Below, piece by piece: positions 34,602 to 44,420 of a DNA stretch of 64,000 nt. How positions within the stretch are numbered: position 1 is the stretch's first letter; each line of letters opens with the position of its first letter. The notes below the pieces were generated by a model. That model saw only the letters and a list, made by a program, of their open reading frames with translations. It did no database searches and was not told where the DNA came from. Source of the stretch: Methylibium sp035762065 (GTDB lineage Bacteria; Pseudomonadota; Gammaproteobacteria; Burkholderiales; Burkholderiaceae_C); assembly GCF_035762065.1 (NCBI RefSeq), contig NZ_DASTPW010000043.1, positions 1 to 64,000 of the forward strand, given 5' to 3'. The position numbers were made by a program, and so were the translations under genes.

Positions 34602-36488
34602 ATGGAGACCGGCATGGAGATGTCGACGATGAGCGCCTGCCTTGCCGCACTGGCCCTGGCCACCGTCGTGGCCTGCGGCGGCGACGACGACGCGCCGCCG
34701 GCGCCGGCGCCCGCCTTCCAGGTGAAGGTGATCGGCTTCAACGACTACCACGGCAACCTGCAGTCGCCCGGCAGCTTCGGCACGAGCACCGCGGTGCCGA
34801 GCGCGCAGCGGCCGGCGGTCGGCGGCGCCGAGTACCTGGCCGGCCATGTCGCGAAGCTGAAAGCGCAGAACCCGAACCACGTGGTGGTCGGTGCCGGCGA
34901 TCTGGTCGGCGCGACGCCGCTCATCTCCTCGCTGTTCTTCGACGAGCCCTCGGTCGAGACGCTGAACCGCATCGGCCTCGAATTCAGCTCGGTCGGCAAC
35001 CACGAGTTCGACAAGGGCGCGGCCGAGCTGCTGCGCCTGCAGAACGGCGGCTGTAAGCAGACGGCCGGCGCGAACGATCCGAACAGCTGCCGCGGCGCGG
35101 CGGTCGGCACGCCCGTGCCCTTCGAGGGCGCGAAGTTCAAGTGGCTGTCGGCCAACGTCGTCAGCACCGCGACCGGCCAGCCGCTGCTGCCGGCATTCGG
35201 CGTGAAACGCATCAACGGCGTCGACATCGCCTTCGTCGGCATGACGCTGCGGGCGACGCCGACGATCGTCACGCCCAGCGGCGTCGCCGGGCTCGAGTTC
35301 CGCGAGGAGGCCGCCACCGTCAACGCGCTGGTGCCGACGCTGAAGGCGCAGGGCATCGAGGCCGTCGTCGTGCTGATCCACGAGGGCGGCTTCCAGACCG
35401 GCAGCCTTGCCGACATCAACCAGTGCGAGGGCCAGCTCGCCGGCTCGGCCATCGCGGCGATCGTCGGCCGGCTCGACAACGCGGTCGATGCCGTGGTCAG
35501 CGGCCACACCCATTCGGCCTACAACTGCCGGCTGCCCAACGCGAGCGGCCGCGCGATCCCGGTCACCAGCTCGAGCGCCTTCGGCCGTGTCGTCACCGAC
35601 CTCGACCTGACGATCGACCCGGCGACGCGCGACGTGACGGCCGCCGCCGCGACCAACCGCCTCGTCGATCGCACCGACACGACGGTGACGCCGAACGCGC
35701 AGGTGCAGGCGCTCGTCGCGGCCTACGGCAACCTGGTCTCGCCGATCGCGAACCAGGTCATCGGCTCGATCACCGCCGAGCTGCCCAACAGCAACGCCGA
35801 CGCCGCCTGCAACATGCTCGCGGGCAACCTGATCGCCGACGCGCAGCTCGCGGCCACCGCGCCGGCCGGCTTCGGCGACGCGGTCATCGCGTTCATGAAC
35901 CGCGGCGGCGTGCGCACGCCGGGCTTCACCTTCGCGCAGAGCGTCGGCGAAGGCGACGGCAACGTCACCTACGGCGAAGCCTTCACGACGCAGCCGTTCG
36001 GCAACAGCCTGGTGACGCTGACGCTGACGACGCAGGACCTGAAGAACGTGCTCGAGCAGCAGTTCGCCGGCTGCCGCGGACAGTCGGCGACGGCCACGCG
36101 GATCATGCTGCCGAGCAAAGGCTTCAAGTACACCTGGGACGGCGCCCAGGCCTGCGACGCACGCATCCGCAACGTGACGCTGACGCGCGGCGCGACGACC
36201 GAGACGCTGGTCGACGCGGCCGGCGTGGTGCAGATGCCGACGCGCACCTGGCGCGTCACCGTCAACAACTTCATGGCCGACGGCGGCGACGGCTACACCA
36301 GCTTCCTGAACGGCACGAACCGCCTGGGCGGTGCGCAGGACATCGACGCGCTGGTCGCCTACATGGCGCGCTACAAGGCGCCCGCCCCCGCGTACGCGCC
36401 GGGCACCGAGGCCGAGGACGCCGGCAGCGCACGCATCCAGCGCGTGGGCGGCAGCAGCTGCCCGGGCGGCGCGGCCACCAACCCTTGA
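34602..36488 (+). CDS. Bifunctional metallophosphatase/5'-nucleotidase lipoprotein
   Basis: 628 residues. A lipobox ATVVAC near residue 25 implies membrane anchoring; several Met codons close together leave the exact start open (34602, 34614, 34620, 34629). The metallophosphatase domain has GFNDYHGNL, GAGDLVGATPL, GNHEFD and SGHTHSAYNC as the two-metal ligands. The 5_nucleotid_C domain (about 400-600) has MLAGNLIADAQL, NRGGVR and NNFMADGGDGY. It dephosphorylates extracellular nucleotides. It follows glpQ by 28 bases in the same direction, forming a probable phosphate-starvation operon. Confidence 0.93.
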   Translation: METGMEMSTMSACLAALALATVVACGGDDDAPPAPAPAFQVKVIGFNDYHGNLQSPGSFGTSTAVPSAQRPAVGGAEYLAGHVAKLKAQNPNHVVVGAGDLVGATPLISSLFFDEPSVETLNRIGLEFSSVGNHEFDKGAAELLRLQNGGCKQTAGANDPNSCRGAAVGTPVPFEGAKFKWLSANVVSTATGQPLLPAFGVKRINGVDIAFVGMTLRATPTIVTPSGVAGLEFREEAATVNALVPTLKAQGIEAVVVLIHEGGFQTGSLADINQCEGQLAGSAIAAIVGRLDNAVDAVVSGHTHSAYNCRLPNASGRAIPVTSSSAFGRVVTDLDLTIDPATRDVTAAAATNRLVDRTDTTVTPNAQVQALVAAYGNLVSPIANQVIGSITAELPNSNADAACNMLAGNLIADAQLAATAPAGFGDAVIAFMNRGGVRTPGFTFAQSVGEGDGNVTYGEAFTTQPFGNSLVTLTLTTQDLKNVLEQQFAGCRGQSATATRIMLPSKGFKYTWDGAQACDARIRNVTLTRGATTETLVDAAGVVQMPTRTWRVTVNNFMADGGDGYTSFLNGTNRLGGAQDIDALVAYMARYKAPAPAYAPGTEAEDAGSARIQRVGGSSCPGGAATNP

Positions 36489-37710
36489 ATGCGCGGGCCG
36501 CGCCGCAGCGCCGCGGCCCGCGCCGCCGCGGGCTGCTGATCGCCGCGGCCCTGGCGGGCAGCGGCGCGGCGCGCGCCGGCGCGCCGGGCGACCGCGCCAC
36601 TCAGGTGATGGAGCGCTGGCGTGCGCTCGCCGCTTCGGCGCCGCACGCCGCGGCCGCATCGCCCGCGCACGACGCCGAGCGCGAGGCGCTGCTGGCCTCC
36701 GGCGAACGCGCCCTCGCTGCCGGCGATGCCGAGTCGGCGCTGCGCCACTTCGAGCTCGCCGCGCAGAAGGCGCATGCGGCGGACACCGAGATGTCGCTGG
36801 TGGCGCCTGGATGCAGCAGGGCGAATACCGCCGCGCGATCGCCTTCGTCGCGCACACCGCGCAGGCGCACCGGCAAGTGGTCGGCGGCGCGCTGCTGTAC
36901 GCCTGGCTGCTGTCGCGCGGCGCGCAGGACGTGCAGGCGCTGCGCATGCTCGACGGCGCGGCCGGGATCGATCCGGACGCCGCGCCGATCGCCCGCGTGC
37001 GCGAGCTGATCGGCCCGTCGTCCGCCTTGCCCGCCGGTGCCCTGCTCGCGCCGCCGCTGCGGCTTGCGCCGTATGCGAGCGGCGTGACCGTGCCCCGTTC
37101 GGCGCGCGTCGCCGGCTCGGCCGTGCTGCTCGAAGGCGGCCGCCAGGCCCTGACCGCGGCGGCGGCCCTGCGCGGAACGCGCGAGCTCTGGCTGCGCAAC
37201 GGGCTGGGGCAGACGGCGAAGGGCCGGGTGGTCGAGCCGGGCCCCGGCGGGTCGACGGTGGCGCTGATCGAGCTCGCGACCGCGTTGCCCGCAGGCGGCG
37301 CGGCCAGCGCGCCGCGCGACCCCTTCCCGGGCAGCCCCGGCAGCGTGCTCGTGCACCGCCCGGATCCCACCGGCGCCGCGGCCTGGCCGCGCCTGCACGC
37401 CGGCTTCCACGGCATGCCCGACGGGGCCTCGGCGGGCGTTCGCCGCCTGGGCATCGACGTGCCAGGGCCGGCCGCGGTGCAGGGCGCGGCCGTCTTCGAT
37501 GCCGGCGGGCGCTGGGCCGGCGTCGCGCTGACGCCCGCGGACGGCGCGGCGCGCGTGGTGATGCGCTCGGCGCTTCAGTCCCTGTGGCCGCGGCTGTTCC
37601 CGGCGCCGCTGCGCGCCGGGCCCGACGCGCCCGTGGCGCCGAGCGCGGGCTTCGACGAAACCTACGAGCGCGGCCTGCGCATCGGCTTGCAGCTGATCGT
37701 GCGGTCCTGA
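36489..37710 (+). pseudogene. Frameshifted TPR/trypsin-like periplasmic protein
   Basis: ATG at 36489, touching the nucleotidase stop, begins with a twin-Arg-rich signal (RRGPRRRGLLIAAALAGSGA) and a helical TPR-like segment (LLASGERALAAGDAESALRH). Near 36805 the frame must shift by one base to continue WMQQGEYRRAIAFVAHTAQA, a second repeat, then a degenerate serine-protease-like domain (VPRSARVAGSAVLLEGGRQA, LIELATALPAGG, VQGAAVFDAGGRWAGVAL) ending at 37710. Restoring one base at 36803-36808 would give about 407 residues. Either a recent inactivation or a sequencing error. Confidence 0.7.
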
Positions 37711-37762
37711 GGGCAGGGCGCTCGCGCGCTGCCGGGCCGCGGCGTGATCGGGCCGATGGCGC

Positions 37763-39115
37763 CTACGGCGCCTGCAGGGCCGCCGTCGCGCGCCGGCGCG
37801 AACCCGACAGCGCGTAGAGCACCGCGCCGGCGGCCAGCAGCGCTCCAGCGCGCAGCCAGGCTCCCGCCGACTGCTGCGTGAGCAGCAGCGCACAGGAAGC
37901 CAGCGCCAGCACGGGCAGCACCGTCGGCGCACGGAAATGCGGGCGGGTCACCCCGTCGCGGCGCAGCACGAGCACCGCGAGGTTGGTGCTGATGAAGACA
38001 AACAGCAGCAGCAGCACGACCGTCTCGGCGAGCGCCGTAAGCGTGCCGGTCAGCGTCAGCAGCATCGCGACCAGCGTGGTGGCGACGATCGCGACCCACG
38101 GCGTGCGCCGCCCCGGCAGCACGCGGCCGAAGATCGACGGCACCAGCCCTTCCTCGGCCATGCCGTAGGCCTGCCGGCTGGCCATGATCATCGTGAGCAG
38201 CGCGCCGTTGGCCACCGCGATCAAGGCGACGACGCCGAACAGCACCGGCGGCACGCCGTAGCCCGTCGCGCGCACCACATCGAGCAGCGGCGCCGACGAT
38301 GCGGCCAGCTCCGCGGGACTCAGCACCGCGGTGGCCGCGACCGCCACCGCGACGTAGATCGCGCCGGCCACCAGCAAGGCGCCGAACAGCGCTCGCGGAT
38401 AGACGCGCCGCACGTCGCGCACCTCCTCGGCCATGTTGGCCGAGGTTTCGAAGCCGACGAACGAATAGAACGCGATCAGCGCCGCGCCGAGGATCGCGCT
38501 GCCCGGCGAGACGCCGCTGCGGAACTCGGTGAGCCGCTCGGTCGTGCCCTGGCCGCCGAGCACGAAGGCCAGCGCCAGGCCCACCACCAGCAGCAGCCCG
38601 GCCACTTCGATCAGCGTCATCACGACGTTGGCGCCGAGCGACTCGCGTATGCCCCGCGCGTTCAGCAGCGCGATCGCGGCGAGGAAGGCCAGCGCCGCCG
38701 GCAGCGGCGGCACGTCGACCAGCGGGCTCAGGTAGTCGCCGGCGAAGGCGAGCGCGAGCCCGGCGGCGCTGGTGACGCCCGCGGCGACCATCGAGAAGCC
38801 GACGAGGAACGAGACCTGCGGCAACCGGAAGGCACGCGCTGCGAACACCGTCGAGCCGCCGGCGCGCGGGTACTTGGTGACCAGCTCGGCATACGAGGCC
38901 GCGGTGAGCAGCGCGAGCACCAGTGAGAGCAGCAACGGCGCCCAGGTCGCGCCGCCCACCTCGCCGGCGATCTTGCCGACCAGCGCGTAGACGCCGGCTC
39001 CGAGCACGTCGCCCAGGATGAACAGGAAGAGCAGCGGAGCGCCGATGACCCGCGCGAGGCGGGTCGGGTCGGCGTCGGCGTCGGCGTCTGCGCGCGGAGT
39101 CGGGGCGGCTGCCAT
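37763..39115 (-). CDS. APC-family amino-acid permease
   Basis: 450 residues with about 12 hydrophobic segments. The N-terminus carries an odd Ala/Asp repeat (ADADADADP). TM1 has the APC-type unwound motif GDVLGAGVYALVG and TM6 has FYSFVGFETSANMAEEVRDV. The substrate is likely a cationic or neutral amino acid; the sequence alone does not decide. It is convergent with the frameshifted gene and followed upstream by the DUF892 gene on the same strand. Confidence 0.9.
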   Translation of the reverse strand: MAAAPTPRADADADADPTRLARVIGAPLLFLFILGDVLGAGVYALVGKIAGEVGGATWAPLLLSLVLALLTAASYAELVTKYPRAGGSTVFAARAFRLPQVSFLVGFSMVAAGVTSAAGLALAFAGDYLSPLVDVPPLPAALAFLAAIALLNARGIRESLGANVVMTLIEVAGLLLVVGLALAFVLGGQGTTERLTEFRSGVSPGSAILGAALIAFYSFVGFETSANMAEEVRDVRRVYPRALFGALLVAGAIYVAVAVAATAVLSPAELAASSAPLLDVVRATGYGVPPVLFGVVALIAVANGALLTMIMASRQAYGMAEEGLVPSIFGRVLPGRRTPWVAIVATTLVAMLLTLTGTLTALAETVVLLLLFVFISTNLAVLVLRRDGVTRPHFRAPTVLPVLALASCALLLTQQSAGAWLRAGALLAAGAVLYALSGSRRRATAALQAP

Positions 39116-39151
39116 CGGACGGCGGGCGGGCGTGGCGTCGCGGGGTGCCGG

Positions 39152-39655
39152 CTACTCCTGCGCCGCCTGCTGGTTGACGGCGGCCTCGGCGAGCTCGCTG
39201 ACGAGCTCGTCGGCGCGGTACATGTCCTTGACCGCCGCCTTCAACTGCCGGTTGTCGTCGTCGAGCTTCAGCGCCTGCGAGAACGCGGCGGCCGTGCCGA
39301 AGCCGGTGATGCCGTAGTGCGTCATCCGCTGGTACTGGGCAATGATCGCGGCGTCGCGCACCGGGCCCTGGGCCGGCGCGTCCTCGAGCGTGTGCTTGAT
39401 CGCTTCGGCGGCCAGCCCTTCCATGCCCTTGCAGTGTTCCTTGGCGACCTCCTCGCCCTGGTTGGCGATCAGCGCCTTGAGGAGGTCGGTATGGCTGGCG
39501 ATGCCTTGCTGGGACTTTTCCAGCACCTGCTTGAGCTTGGGATGGCTCGCGCTCGCCGAGATTTTCTTCAGCACCTTGGCCATCTGGTCGTTGGCGGACC
39601 AGAGGTCCTTGAGCTCGTCGATGTAGAGGTCCGAGAGGTTGTCGATCTGTGACAT
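39152..39655 (-). CDS. DUF892/YciF-type ferritin-like protein
   Basis: 167 residues. The four-helix DUF892 pattern is present: LSDLYIDELKDLWSANDQM, ASHPKLKQVLEKSQQGIASH, CKGMEGLAAEAIKH and AAIIAQYQRMTHYGITGFGT, with conserved Glu/His at metal-type positions. These proteins are linked to stress and stationary phase; some bind iron. The start at 39655 gives the family's usual N-terminus. It lies between the permease and the isochorismatase genes, all on the minus strand. Confidence 0.92.
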   Translation of the reverse strand: MSQIDNLSDLYIDELKDLWSANDQMAKVLKKISASASHPKLKQVLEKSQQGIASHTDLLKALIANQGEEVAKEHCKGMEGLAAEAIKHTLEDAPAQGPVRDAAIIAQYQRMTHYGITGFGTAAAFSQALKLDDDNRQLKAAVKDMYRADELVSELAEAAVNQQAAQE

Positions 39656-39785
39656 GGGCGTACTCCGTGAAGGAAAGGGAACAAGGGCCGGCGGGCGGGC
39701 GCCGCGCCGGCTGCGTACAGCCCTCACGGCAAGCGGGGCGCCCGCGGCTCCGGCCACCGCCGCCGCGCCCGCGCGATGCCGGCCG

Positions 39786-40367
39786 TCAGCCGCGCGGACG
39801 GCCGACCGGCAGCTTCGCTTCGAGCTCGGCGGTGCTGCAGGTCGCGATCTGCAGCGCCTCGCGACAGTGCCTGAGCGCGGCCTCGGTGCGGGCGTCGTCG
39901 AGCGCCGCCACCGCGTCGCCGGCGACGATGACCTCCCGCTCGCGCTGCTTGGCGTCCATCGCGGTGGCCATCACGCACTGGTCGGCGGTCACGCCGGTCA
40001 GCACGAGCCGAAGGCTGCCGAGGTGGTCGAGCAGCAGCTCCAGCGGCGTCGCGTAGAAGGCCGAGTGCTTGGGCTTGAGCACAAAGTAGTCGTCGTCGGC
40101 TGGCTTCAGCCGCTCGACGAGCCGGGCCTGCGCCGCCCCGGCGCCGGCCGCGGCCGCCAGCAGATGCTTGAAGTCCGAACGCCACTGGCCGTGGTTGTCG
40201 TTCACGTAGACCACCGGCAGTCCGGCGCGGCGAAAGCCCGCGGCGAGCCGCGCGATGCGCGGCGCGATCGCCTGCGCGCGGGCGAGCATCGCCGCGCCGT
40301 CCGGGAACTGCCAGGTGCCGATCATGTCGACGATCAGCAGCGCGGCATCGTCGAGCGCCTGAGCCAT
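39786..40367 (-). CDS. Isochorismatase-family cysteine hydrolase
   Basis: 193 residues. The catalytic triad of the family is visible: Asp in LLIVDMIGTW (near 14), Lys in VLKPKHSAFYATPL (near 99), and Cys in VLTGVTADQCVMATAMDA (near 130). Such enzymes hydrolyse nicotinamide, peroxyureidoacrylate or similar amides; the exact substrate is not clear. The N-terminus is typical. Confidence 0.92.
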   Translation of the reverse strand: MAQALDDAALLIVDMIGTWQFPDGAAMLARAQAIAPRIARLAAGFRRAGLPVVYVNDNHGQWRSDFKHLLAAAAGAGAAQARLVERLKPADDDYFVLKPKHSAFYATPLELLLDHLGSLRLVLTGVTADQCVMATAMDAKQREREVIVAGDAVAALDDARTEAALRHCREALQIATCSTAELEAKLPVGRPRG

Positions 40368-40453
40368 GCCGGCCTTACGGCAAACGCGACGCCCGGCCCC
40401 GGCCGTCAGGCCTTACCGTTGCGGCCTCGCCGCACGCGCCCCGCTGCCCCGCC

Positions 40454-40909
40454 ATGCCCCAGCTGCTGATCCTCAACGGCCCCAACCTCAACCTGCTCGG
40501 CCGCCGCGAGCCTTCGGTCTACGGCGCACAGACGCTGGCCGACGTCGAGGCGCTGTGCCGCGACACCGCCGTGCGCCTCGGCCACACGGTCGAGTGCCGG
40601 CAGAGCAACCACGAGGGCGAGCTGATCGACGCGATCCACGCCGCCGCCGCCGCGCATGCCGCCGGCACGCTGATCGGCGTGGTGCTCAACGCGGGCGCCT
40701 ACACGCACAGCTCGGTCGCGCTGCACGACGCGATCAAGGGCGTCGCGGTGCCGGTGGTGGAGGTGCACATCTCGAACGTGCATGCGCGCGAGGCGTTCCG
40801 GCACCACTCCTACCTCTCGCCGGTGGCCGCCGGCATCGTCGTGGGCTTCGGCATCGACGGCTACCGGCTCGCCATCGAGGGCTTGGCCCGGCGCGCCGGC
40901 GGCGCCTGA
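40454..40909 (+). CDS. aroQ: Type II 3-dehydroquinate dehydratase
   Basis: 151 residues. The hallmark LLILNGPNLNLLGRREPSVYG opens the protein; the lid Tyr lies in this segment. NAGAYTHSSVALHDAI and VEVHISNVHAREAFRHHS complete the active site. It converts 3-dehydroquinate to 3-dehydroshikimate in the shikimate pathway, with the dodecameric flavodoxin-like fold. Length is as usual for the family. Confidence 0.97.
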   Translation: MPQLLILNGPNLNLLGRREPSVYGAQTLADVEALCRDTAVRLGHTVECRQSNHEGELIDAIHAAAAAHAAGTLIGVVLNAGAYTHSSVALHDAIKGVAVPVVEVHISNVHAREAFRHHSYLSPVAAGIVVGFGIDGYRLAIEGLARRAGGA

Positions 40910-41010
40910 GTCGGCCGCCTTCGCAGATCTTTACCGGCGGCCCAAGCACGCTTCACCGCTGCGGCCGACGATGCCTCCAGCCTGATCGAAGGCGAAGGAA
41001 AGGATCTCCG

Positions 41011-41526
41011 ATGAATGGACTGAATCTCTCCCTGCCGCGCACGCGGGTGTTCGTGATGGCGACGCTGCTGGCGCTCGCCAGCGCGTTCAGCCTGAGCGCC
41101 TGGGCGCGCCCCGGCCACGGCGGCCACGAAGGCGGCGGCTTCATGATGGGCTCGCCGCGCATGCTGGAGCGCGTGTTCGACGAGGTGAACGCGACCGACG
41201 CACAGCGCACCCAGCTGCGCCAGATCGCTCAGGCGGCGCGCGACGACCTGAAGACGATCCGCCAGTCCGGCCGCGAACTGCGCGAGCGCCAGCTGCAGCT
41301 GTTCTCCCAGCCGACGGTCGACGCCAACGCCGCCGAGACGCTGCGCCAGCAGATGCTCGCGCAGCACGACCAGGCATCGCGGCGGATGCTGCAGGCGATG
41401 CTCGACGCGAGCCGCGTGCTCAGCCCGGAGCAGCGCGCCAAGCTGGCCGAGAAAATGAAGGCGCGGCACGACATGATGAATCGCCACATGCAGGAACGCC
41501 GGCAGCTCGAAACGCCGAAGGGTTGA
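41011..41526 (+). CDS. CpxP/Spy-like periplasmic stress protein
   Basis: 171 residues. Signal peptide: TRVFVMATLLALASAFSLSA-WA. A His/Gly-rich start of the mature protein (RPGHGGHEGGG) may bind metal. The LTxxQ-type repeats appear as NATDAQRTQLRQIAQAARDD and LSPEQRAKLAEKMKARHDMM, forming the helical cradle of Spy/CpxP proteins. It is the first gene of an operon with a response regulator eight bases downstream and a sensor kinase, the cpxP-R-A-like arrangement. AGGAAAGG precedes the ATG. Confidence 0.9.
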   Translation: MNGLNLSLPRTRVFVMATLLALASAFSLSAWARPGHGGHEGGGFMMGSPRMLERVFDEVNATDAQRTQLRQIAQAARDDLKTIRQSGRELRERQLQLFSQPTVDANAAETLRQQMLAQHDQASRRMLQAMLDASRVLSPEQRAKLAEKMKARHDMMNRHMQERRQLETPKG

Positions 41527-41533
41527 CCGACCG

Positions 41534-42247
41534 ATGACCGCCGCCCGCCTGCTGCTGATCGACGACGACGCCCGCCTCACCGGCATGCTCGGCGACTACC
41601 TGCGCCAGGCGGGCTACGAGGTGGAGACCGCCGGCTCGCTGGCCGCGGGCCGGCAGCGGCTCGACCGCGGCACGCCGGTCGATGCGCTGGTGCTCGATCT
41701 GATGCTCCCCGACGGCGATGGCCTCGACCTCTGCCGCGAGCTGCGCGCCTCGCCGCGCCACCGCGCGCTGCCGCTGCTGATGCTCACCGCCCGCGGCGAG
41801 CCGCTCGACCGCATCGTCGGGCTCGAGATCGGTGCCGACGACTACCTGCCCAAGCCTTTCGAGCCGCGCGAGATGCTCGCGCGCGTGAAGGCGCTGCTGC
41901 GCCGTGCCCAGCCGCAGGCCGCCGACGACGACGTGCTGCGCTTCGGCCGGCTCGAGATCGACCCCGGCGGGCGCCAGGCGCGCCTCGAAGGCAGGCCCTG
42001 CGACCTCACCAGCTACCAGTTCGACCTGCTGCTGGTGCTGGCCCGCGCGCCGGGCCGCGTGCTCACGCGCGACCAGATCATGGATGCGCTCAAGGGCCAT
42101 GCGCTCGAGGCCTTCGACCGCTCGATCGACGTGCACGTCTCGCGCATCCGCGCGGTGATCGAGGACGACCCGAAGGTGCCGCGCCGCATCCTCACCGTAC
42201 GCGGCGCCGGCTACGTGTTCGCGCGCAAGCAGGACGCCGAGTCGTGA
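41534..42247 (+). CDS. CpxR-like response regulator
   Basis: 237 residues. Receiver domain: DDDARLTG, phospho-acceptor Asp in LVLDLMLPDGDG, LLMLTARGEPLD and LPKPFEPREM. The winged-helix domain has LTSYQFDLLLVLARAPGRVL, FDRSIDVHVSRIRAVIE and ILTVRGAGYVF. Its neighbours, a CpxP/Spy-like protein and a CpxA-like kinase, suggest an envelope-stress or metal response. Confidence 0.94.
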   Translation: MTAARLLLIDDDARLTGMLGDYLRQAGYEVETAGSLAAGRQRLDRGTPVDALVLDLMLPDGDGLDLCRELRASPRHRALPLLMLTARGEPLDRIVGLEIGADDYLPKPFEPREMLARVKALLRRAQPQAADDDVLRFGRLEIDPGGRQARLEGRPCDLTSYQFDLLLVLARAPGRVLTRDQIMDALKGHALEAFDRSIDVHVSRIRAVIEDDPKVPRRILTVRGAGYVFARKQDAES

Positions 42248-42278
42248 GCCGAGGCGCTCGGGCGCGACCGGGCGGCGC

Positions 42279-43721
42279 ATGAAGACGCTGTACCTGCGCA
42301 TCTGGCTCACCGTCGTCGCGGCGCTGCTGCTGTTCGCGCTGGTCTCCGGCTGGCTGGTCCAGCGCAACATCGAGCACGAGCGCGCACGCTACGCGGCCGC
42401 GACCAGCGATCGCCTCGCCGCCTGGGCCGAGCTGCTGCAAGGCGCGCTGCCGCCGCCGGAGGCCGACGAGGCCGAGCAGCGCCGCGAGCTGCTCGAATGG
42501 TCGGCGCGGCTGCGGCTCGCGCTGGCGCTGGAAGACGTCGCCGGCAAGCGCATCGCGACCGCACCGATGTACGCGCGGCTCACCGGCGAGCCGCCCGATG
42601 CGAGCGCCGCCGAGGCGCCGCCCGACGCCGTCGATCCCGCCGGCCGCGCCGCGCCGCCCGCCGAGGATCGCCCGCTGCGCTCGCTGAACCCCGGCGAACG
42701 GCGCACGCCGCAGCGCGTCGCGATGAGCGACGGCCGCACGCTGCTCGTGGTGCGCGGCGGCGGCCCGCGGCGGCCCGACGGCGGGGGGCGCGGCCTGCCC
42801 GAGTCGCCGCCCTTCTTCATGCGCGGCATCGGGGTCGTGATCACGCTGGGCGTGCTGTTCGTCGCGGTCGCCGCCGGCGCCTACCCGGTCGTGCGCCGGC
42901 TCACGCGCCGGCTCGAAGCGCTGAAGCAGGGCGTCGAGGACTTCGGCGCCGGCGAGCTGACGCGCCGCGTCGACGCCTCGGGCCGCGACGAGGTCGCCGC
43001 GGTCGCCGCCAGCTTCAACGCGGCGGCCGAACGGGTGCAGACGCTGCTCGCCTCGCACCGCTCGCTGCTCGCCAATGCCAGCCACGAACTGCGCTCGCCG
43101 CTGGCGCGCCTGAAGATGGCGCTGGCGATGCTGGAGACGGCGCCCGCCGCGCAGCAGCCGCGGCTCAAGCAGGAGATCGAGCGCAACATCGGCGAGCTCG
43201 ACGCGCTGGTCGAGGAGGTGCTGCTCGCGAGCCGGCTCGACGCGCGCCAGAACCTGAGCGCCCAGGCCGCCGAGGCGCCGCGCGATCCCGTCGATCTGCT
43301 CGCGCTCGCGGCCGAGGAAGCGGCCCGCGTCGACGCGCTGCTCGAAGCGCCCGACGCCCGGCTGCCCGCGACGCTGCCCGGCGACGAGCGCCTGCTGCGC
43401 CGCGCGCTGCGCAACCTGCTCGAGAACGCGCGCCGCTACGGCGGCAGCGAGGCGCCGGTGCTGCAACTGCAGCGCGCCGGCGAACGTGCCGAGATCCGCG
43501 TGCACGACCGTGGCCCCGGCGTGCCCGAGGACCAGCGCGAGCGCATCTTCGAGCCCTTCTACCGGTTGCCGGGACATGCCGAGCACGAAGGCGGCGTCGG
43601 CCTGGGCCTGAGCCTCGTGCGCCAGATCGCGCGCCACCACGGCGGCGCGGTCTGGTGCGAGCCGCGCGAGCACGGCGGCAGCTGCTTCGTGCTGGCGCTG
43701 CCGCTGCGTGCCGCCGGCTGA
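42279..43721 (+). CDS. CpxA-like sensor histidine kinase
   Basis: 480 residues. TM1 (about 7-29, LTVVAALLLFALVSGWLV) and TM2 (about 183-205, IGVVITLGVLFVAVAAGAYPVV) flank a Pro/Gly-rich periplasmic domain. HAMP follows (RRLTRRLEALKQGVEDFGAG). HisKA: NASHELRSPLARLKMALAML with the phospho-His near 270. HATPase_c: NLLENARRYGG, DRGPGVPEDQRERIFEPFYR and GGVGLGLSLVRQI. It is encoded 31 bases after the response regulator. Confidence 0.94.
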   Translation: MKTLYLRIWLTVVAALLLFALVSGWLVQRNIEHERARYAAATSDRLAAWAELLQGALPPPEADEAEQRRELLEWSARLRLALALEDVAGKRIATAPMYARLTGEPPDASAAEAPPDAVDPAGRAAPPAEDRPLRSLNPGERRTPQRVAMSDGRTLLVVRGGGPRRPDGGGRGLPESPPFFMRGIGVVITLGVLFVAVAAGAYPVVRRLTRRLEALKQGVEDFGAGELTRRVDASGRDEVAAVAASFNAAAERVQTLLASHRSLLANASHELRSPLARLKMALAMLETAPAAQQPRLKQEIERNIGELDALVEEVLLASRLDARQNLSAQAAEAPRDPVDLLALAAEEAARVDALLEAPDARLPATLPGDERLLRRALRNLLENARRYGGSEAPVLQLQRAGERAEIRVHDRGPGVPEDQRERIFEPFYRLPGHAEHEGGVGLGLSLVRQIARHHGGAVWCEPREHGGSCFVLALPLRAAG

Positions 43722-43814
43722 GCCGGCCGGCGACGCCTCGATCGGCCGGGCCGCGGGGGCGTCGTCGGCGCGGCTGGCCGAGGCAGTCGCGCTCGATGCG
43801 CGGCGGAGGCGGCC

Positions 43815-44420
43815 TCAGGGCGCGATGCCCTGCGCGTAGCCCGGCGACATCCCCTGCGCCATGCCCTGCGCCCCGCGCTGCGGCGGCGCCATGCCGATGT
43901 AGCGGCGGAATTCCTCGGCGTAGCGCGCCGCGAGCTTGTCGTGCGCGCCCTTGTCGAGCTTGTCCTGCAAGTCGCAGAACCAGTTCTTCTCTTCCTCGTA
44001 CACGTGGTGCAGCACCGCGCCGCGCAGGTGTTCGAGCTTGTCGAGGTAATCCTGGCTCATCGGGTCGAGCTCGTCGAGGCCGGCGAGCTGCACCTTCGCT
44101 GCGCTCTGCTCGGTGTAGGCCGAGGTGGCATGCGCCTTTTCGCCGTTGAGCGCGAGCGCCGGGTAGATCACCGCCTCCTCGGCGAGCGAGTGGCCGGTCA
44201 GCAGCACCGCCAGCTGCTTCTGCGCGCCGCGGCGGCTGGTCGCGTCGCTCGCGTTGCGCACCGCGGCGAAGCTGTCCTCGATCTGCAGGTGGTGGTCGAG
44301 CACGGCTTCGAGCCAGCCGCCGGGAACGGCCTTTTCGCGCGCCTTCGCACGGGCCTCGGCGCGGGCGGCTTCGCTTTCGGGTGGGGTGACGGCGGCGATC
44401 ACTTTGTCGAGCATGGTCAT
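43815..44420 (-). CDS. Hemerythrin-like (HHE) protein
   Basis: 201 residues from ATG 44420. HHE-type metal ligands are spread over four helices: LEAVLDHHLQIEDSFAAVR, VLLTGHSLAEEAVIYPAL and HLRGAVLHHVYEEEKNWFCD. These proteins bind a di-iron site and handle oxygen or nitrosative/oxidative stress. A repeated Met/Gln/Gly tail (GAQGMAQGMSPGYAQGIAP) closes the protein and is probably disordered. A longer upstream frame has no support. Confidence 0.9.
   Translation of the reverse strand: MTMLDKVIAAVTPPESEAARAEARAKAREKAVPGGWLEAVLDHHLQIEDSFAAVRNASDATSRRGAQKQLAVLLTGHSLAEEAVIYPALALNGEKAHATSAYTEQSAAKVQLAGLDELDPMSQDYLDKLEHLRGAVLHHVYEEEKNWFCDLQDKLDKGAHDKLAARYAEEFRRYIGMAPPQRGAQGMAQGMSPGYAQGIAP

Noticed and set aside
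34539..37454. 971-codon open frame on the minus strand
   Set aside because: It covers the 5'-nucleotidase and its neighbour in antisense, has extreme Arg/Ala content and no domain.
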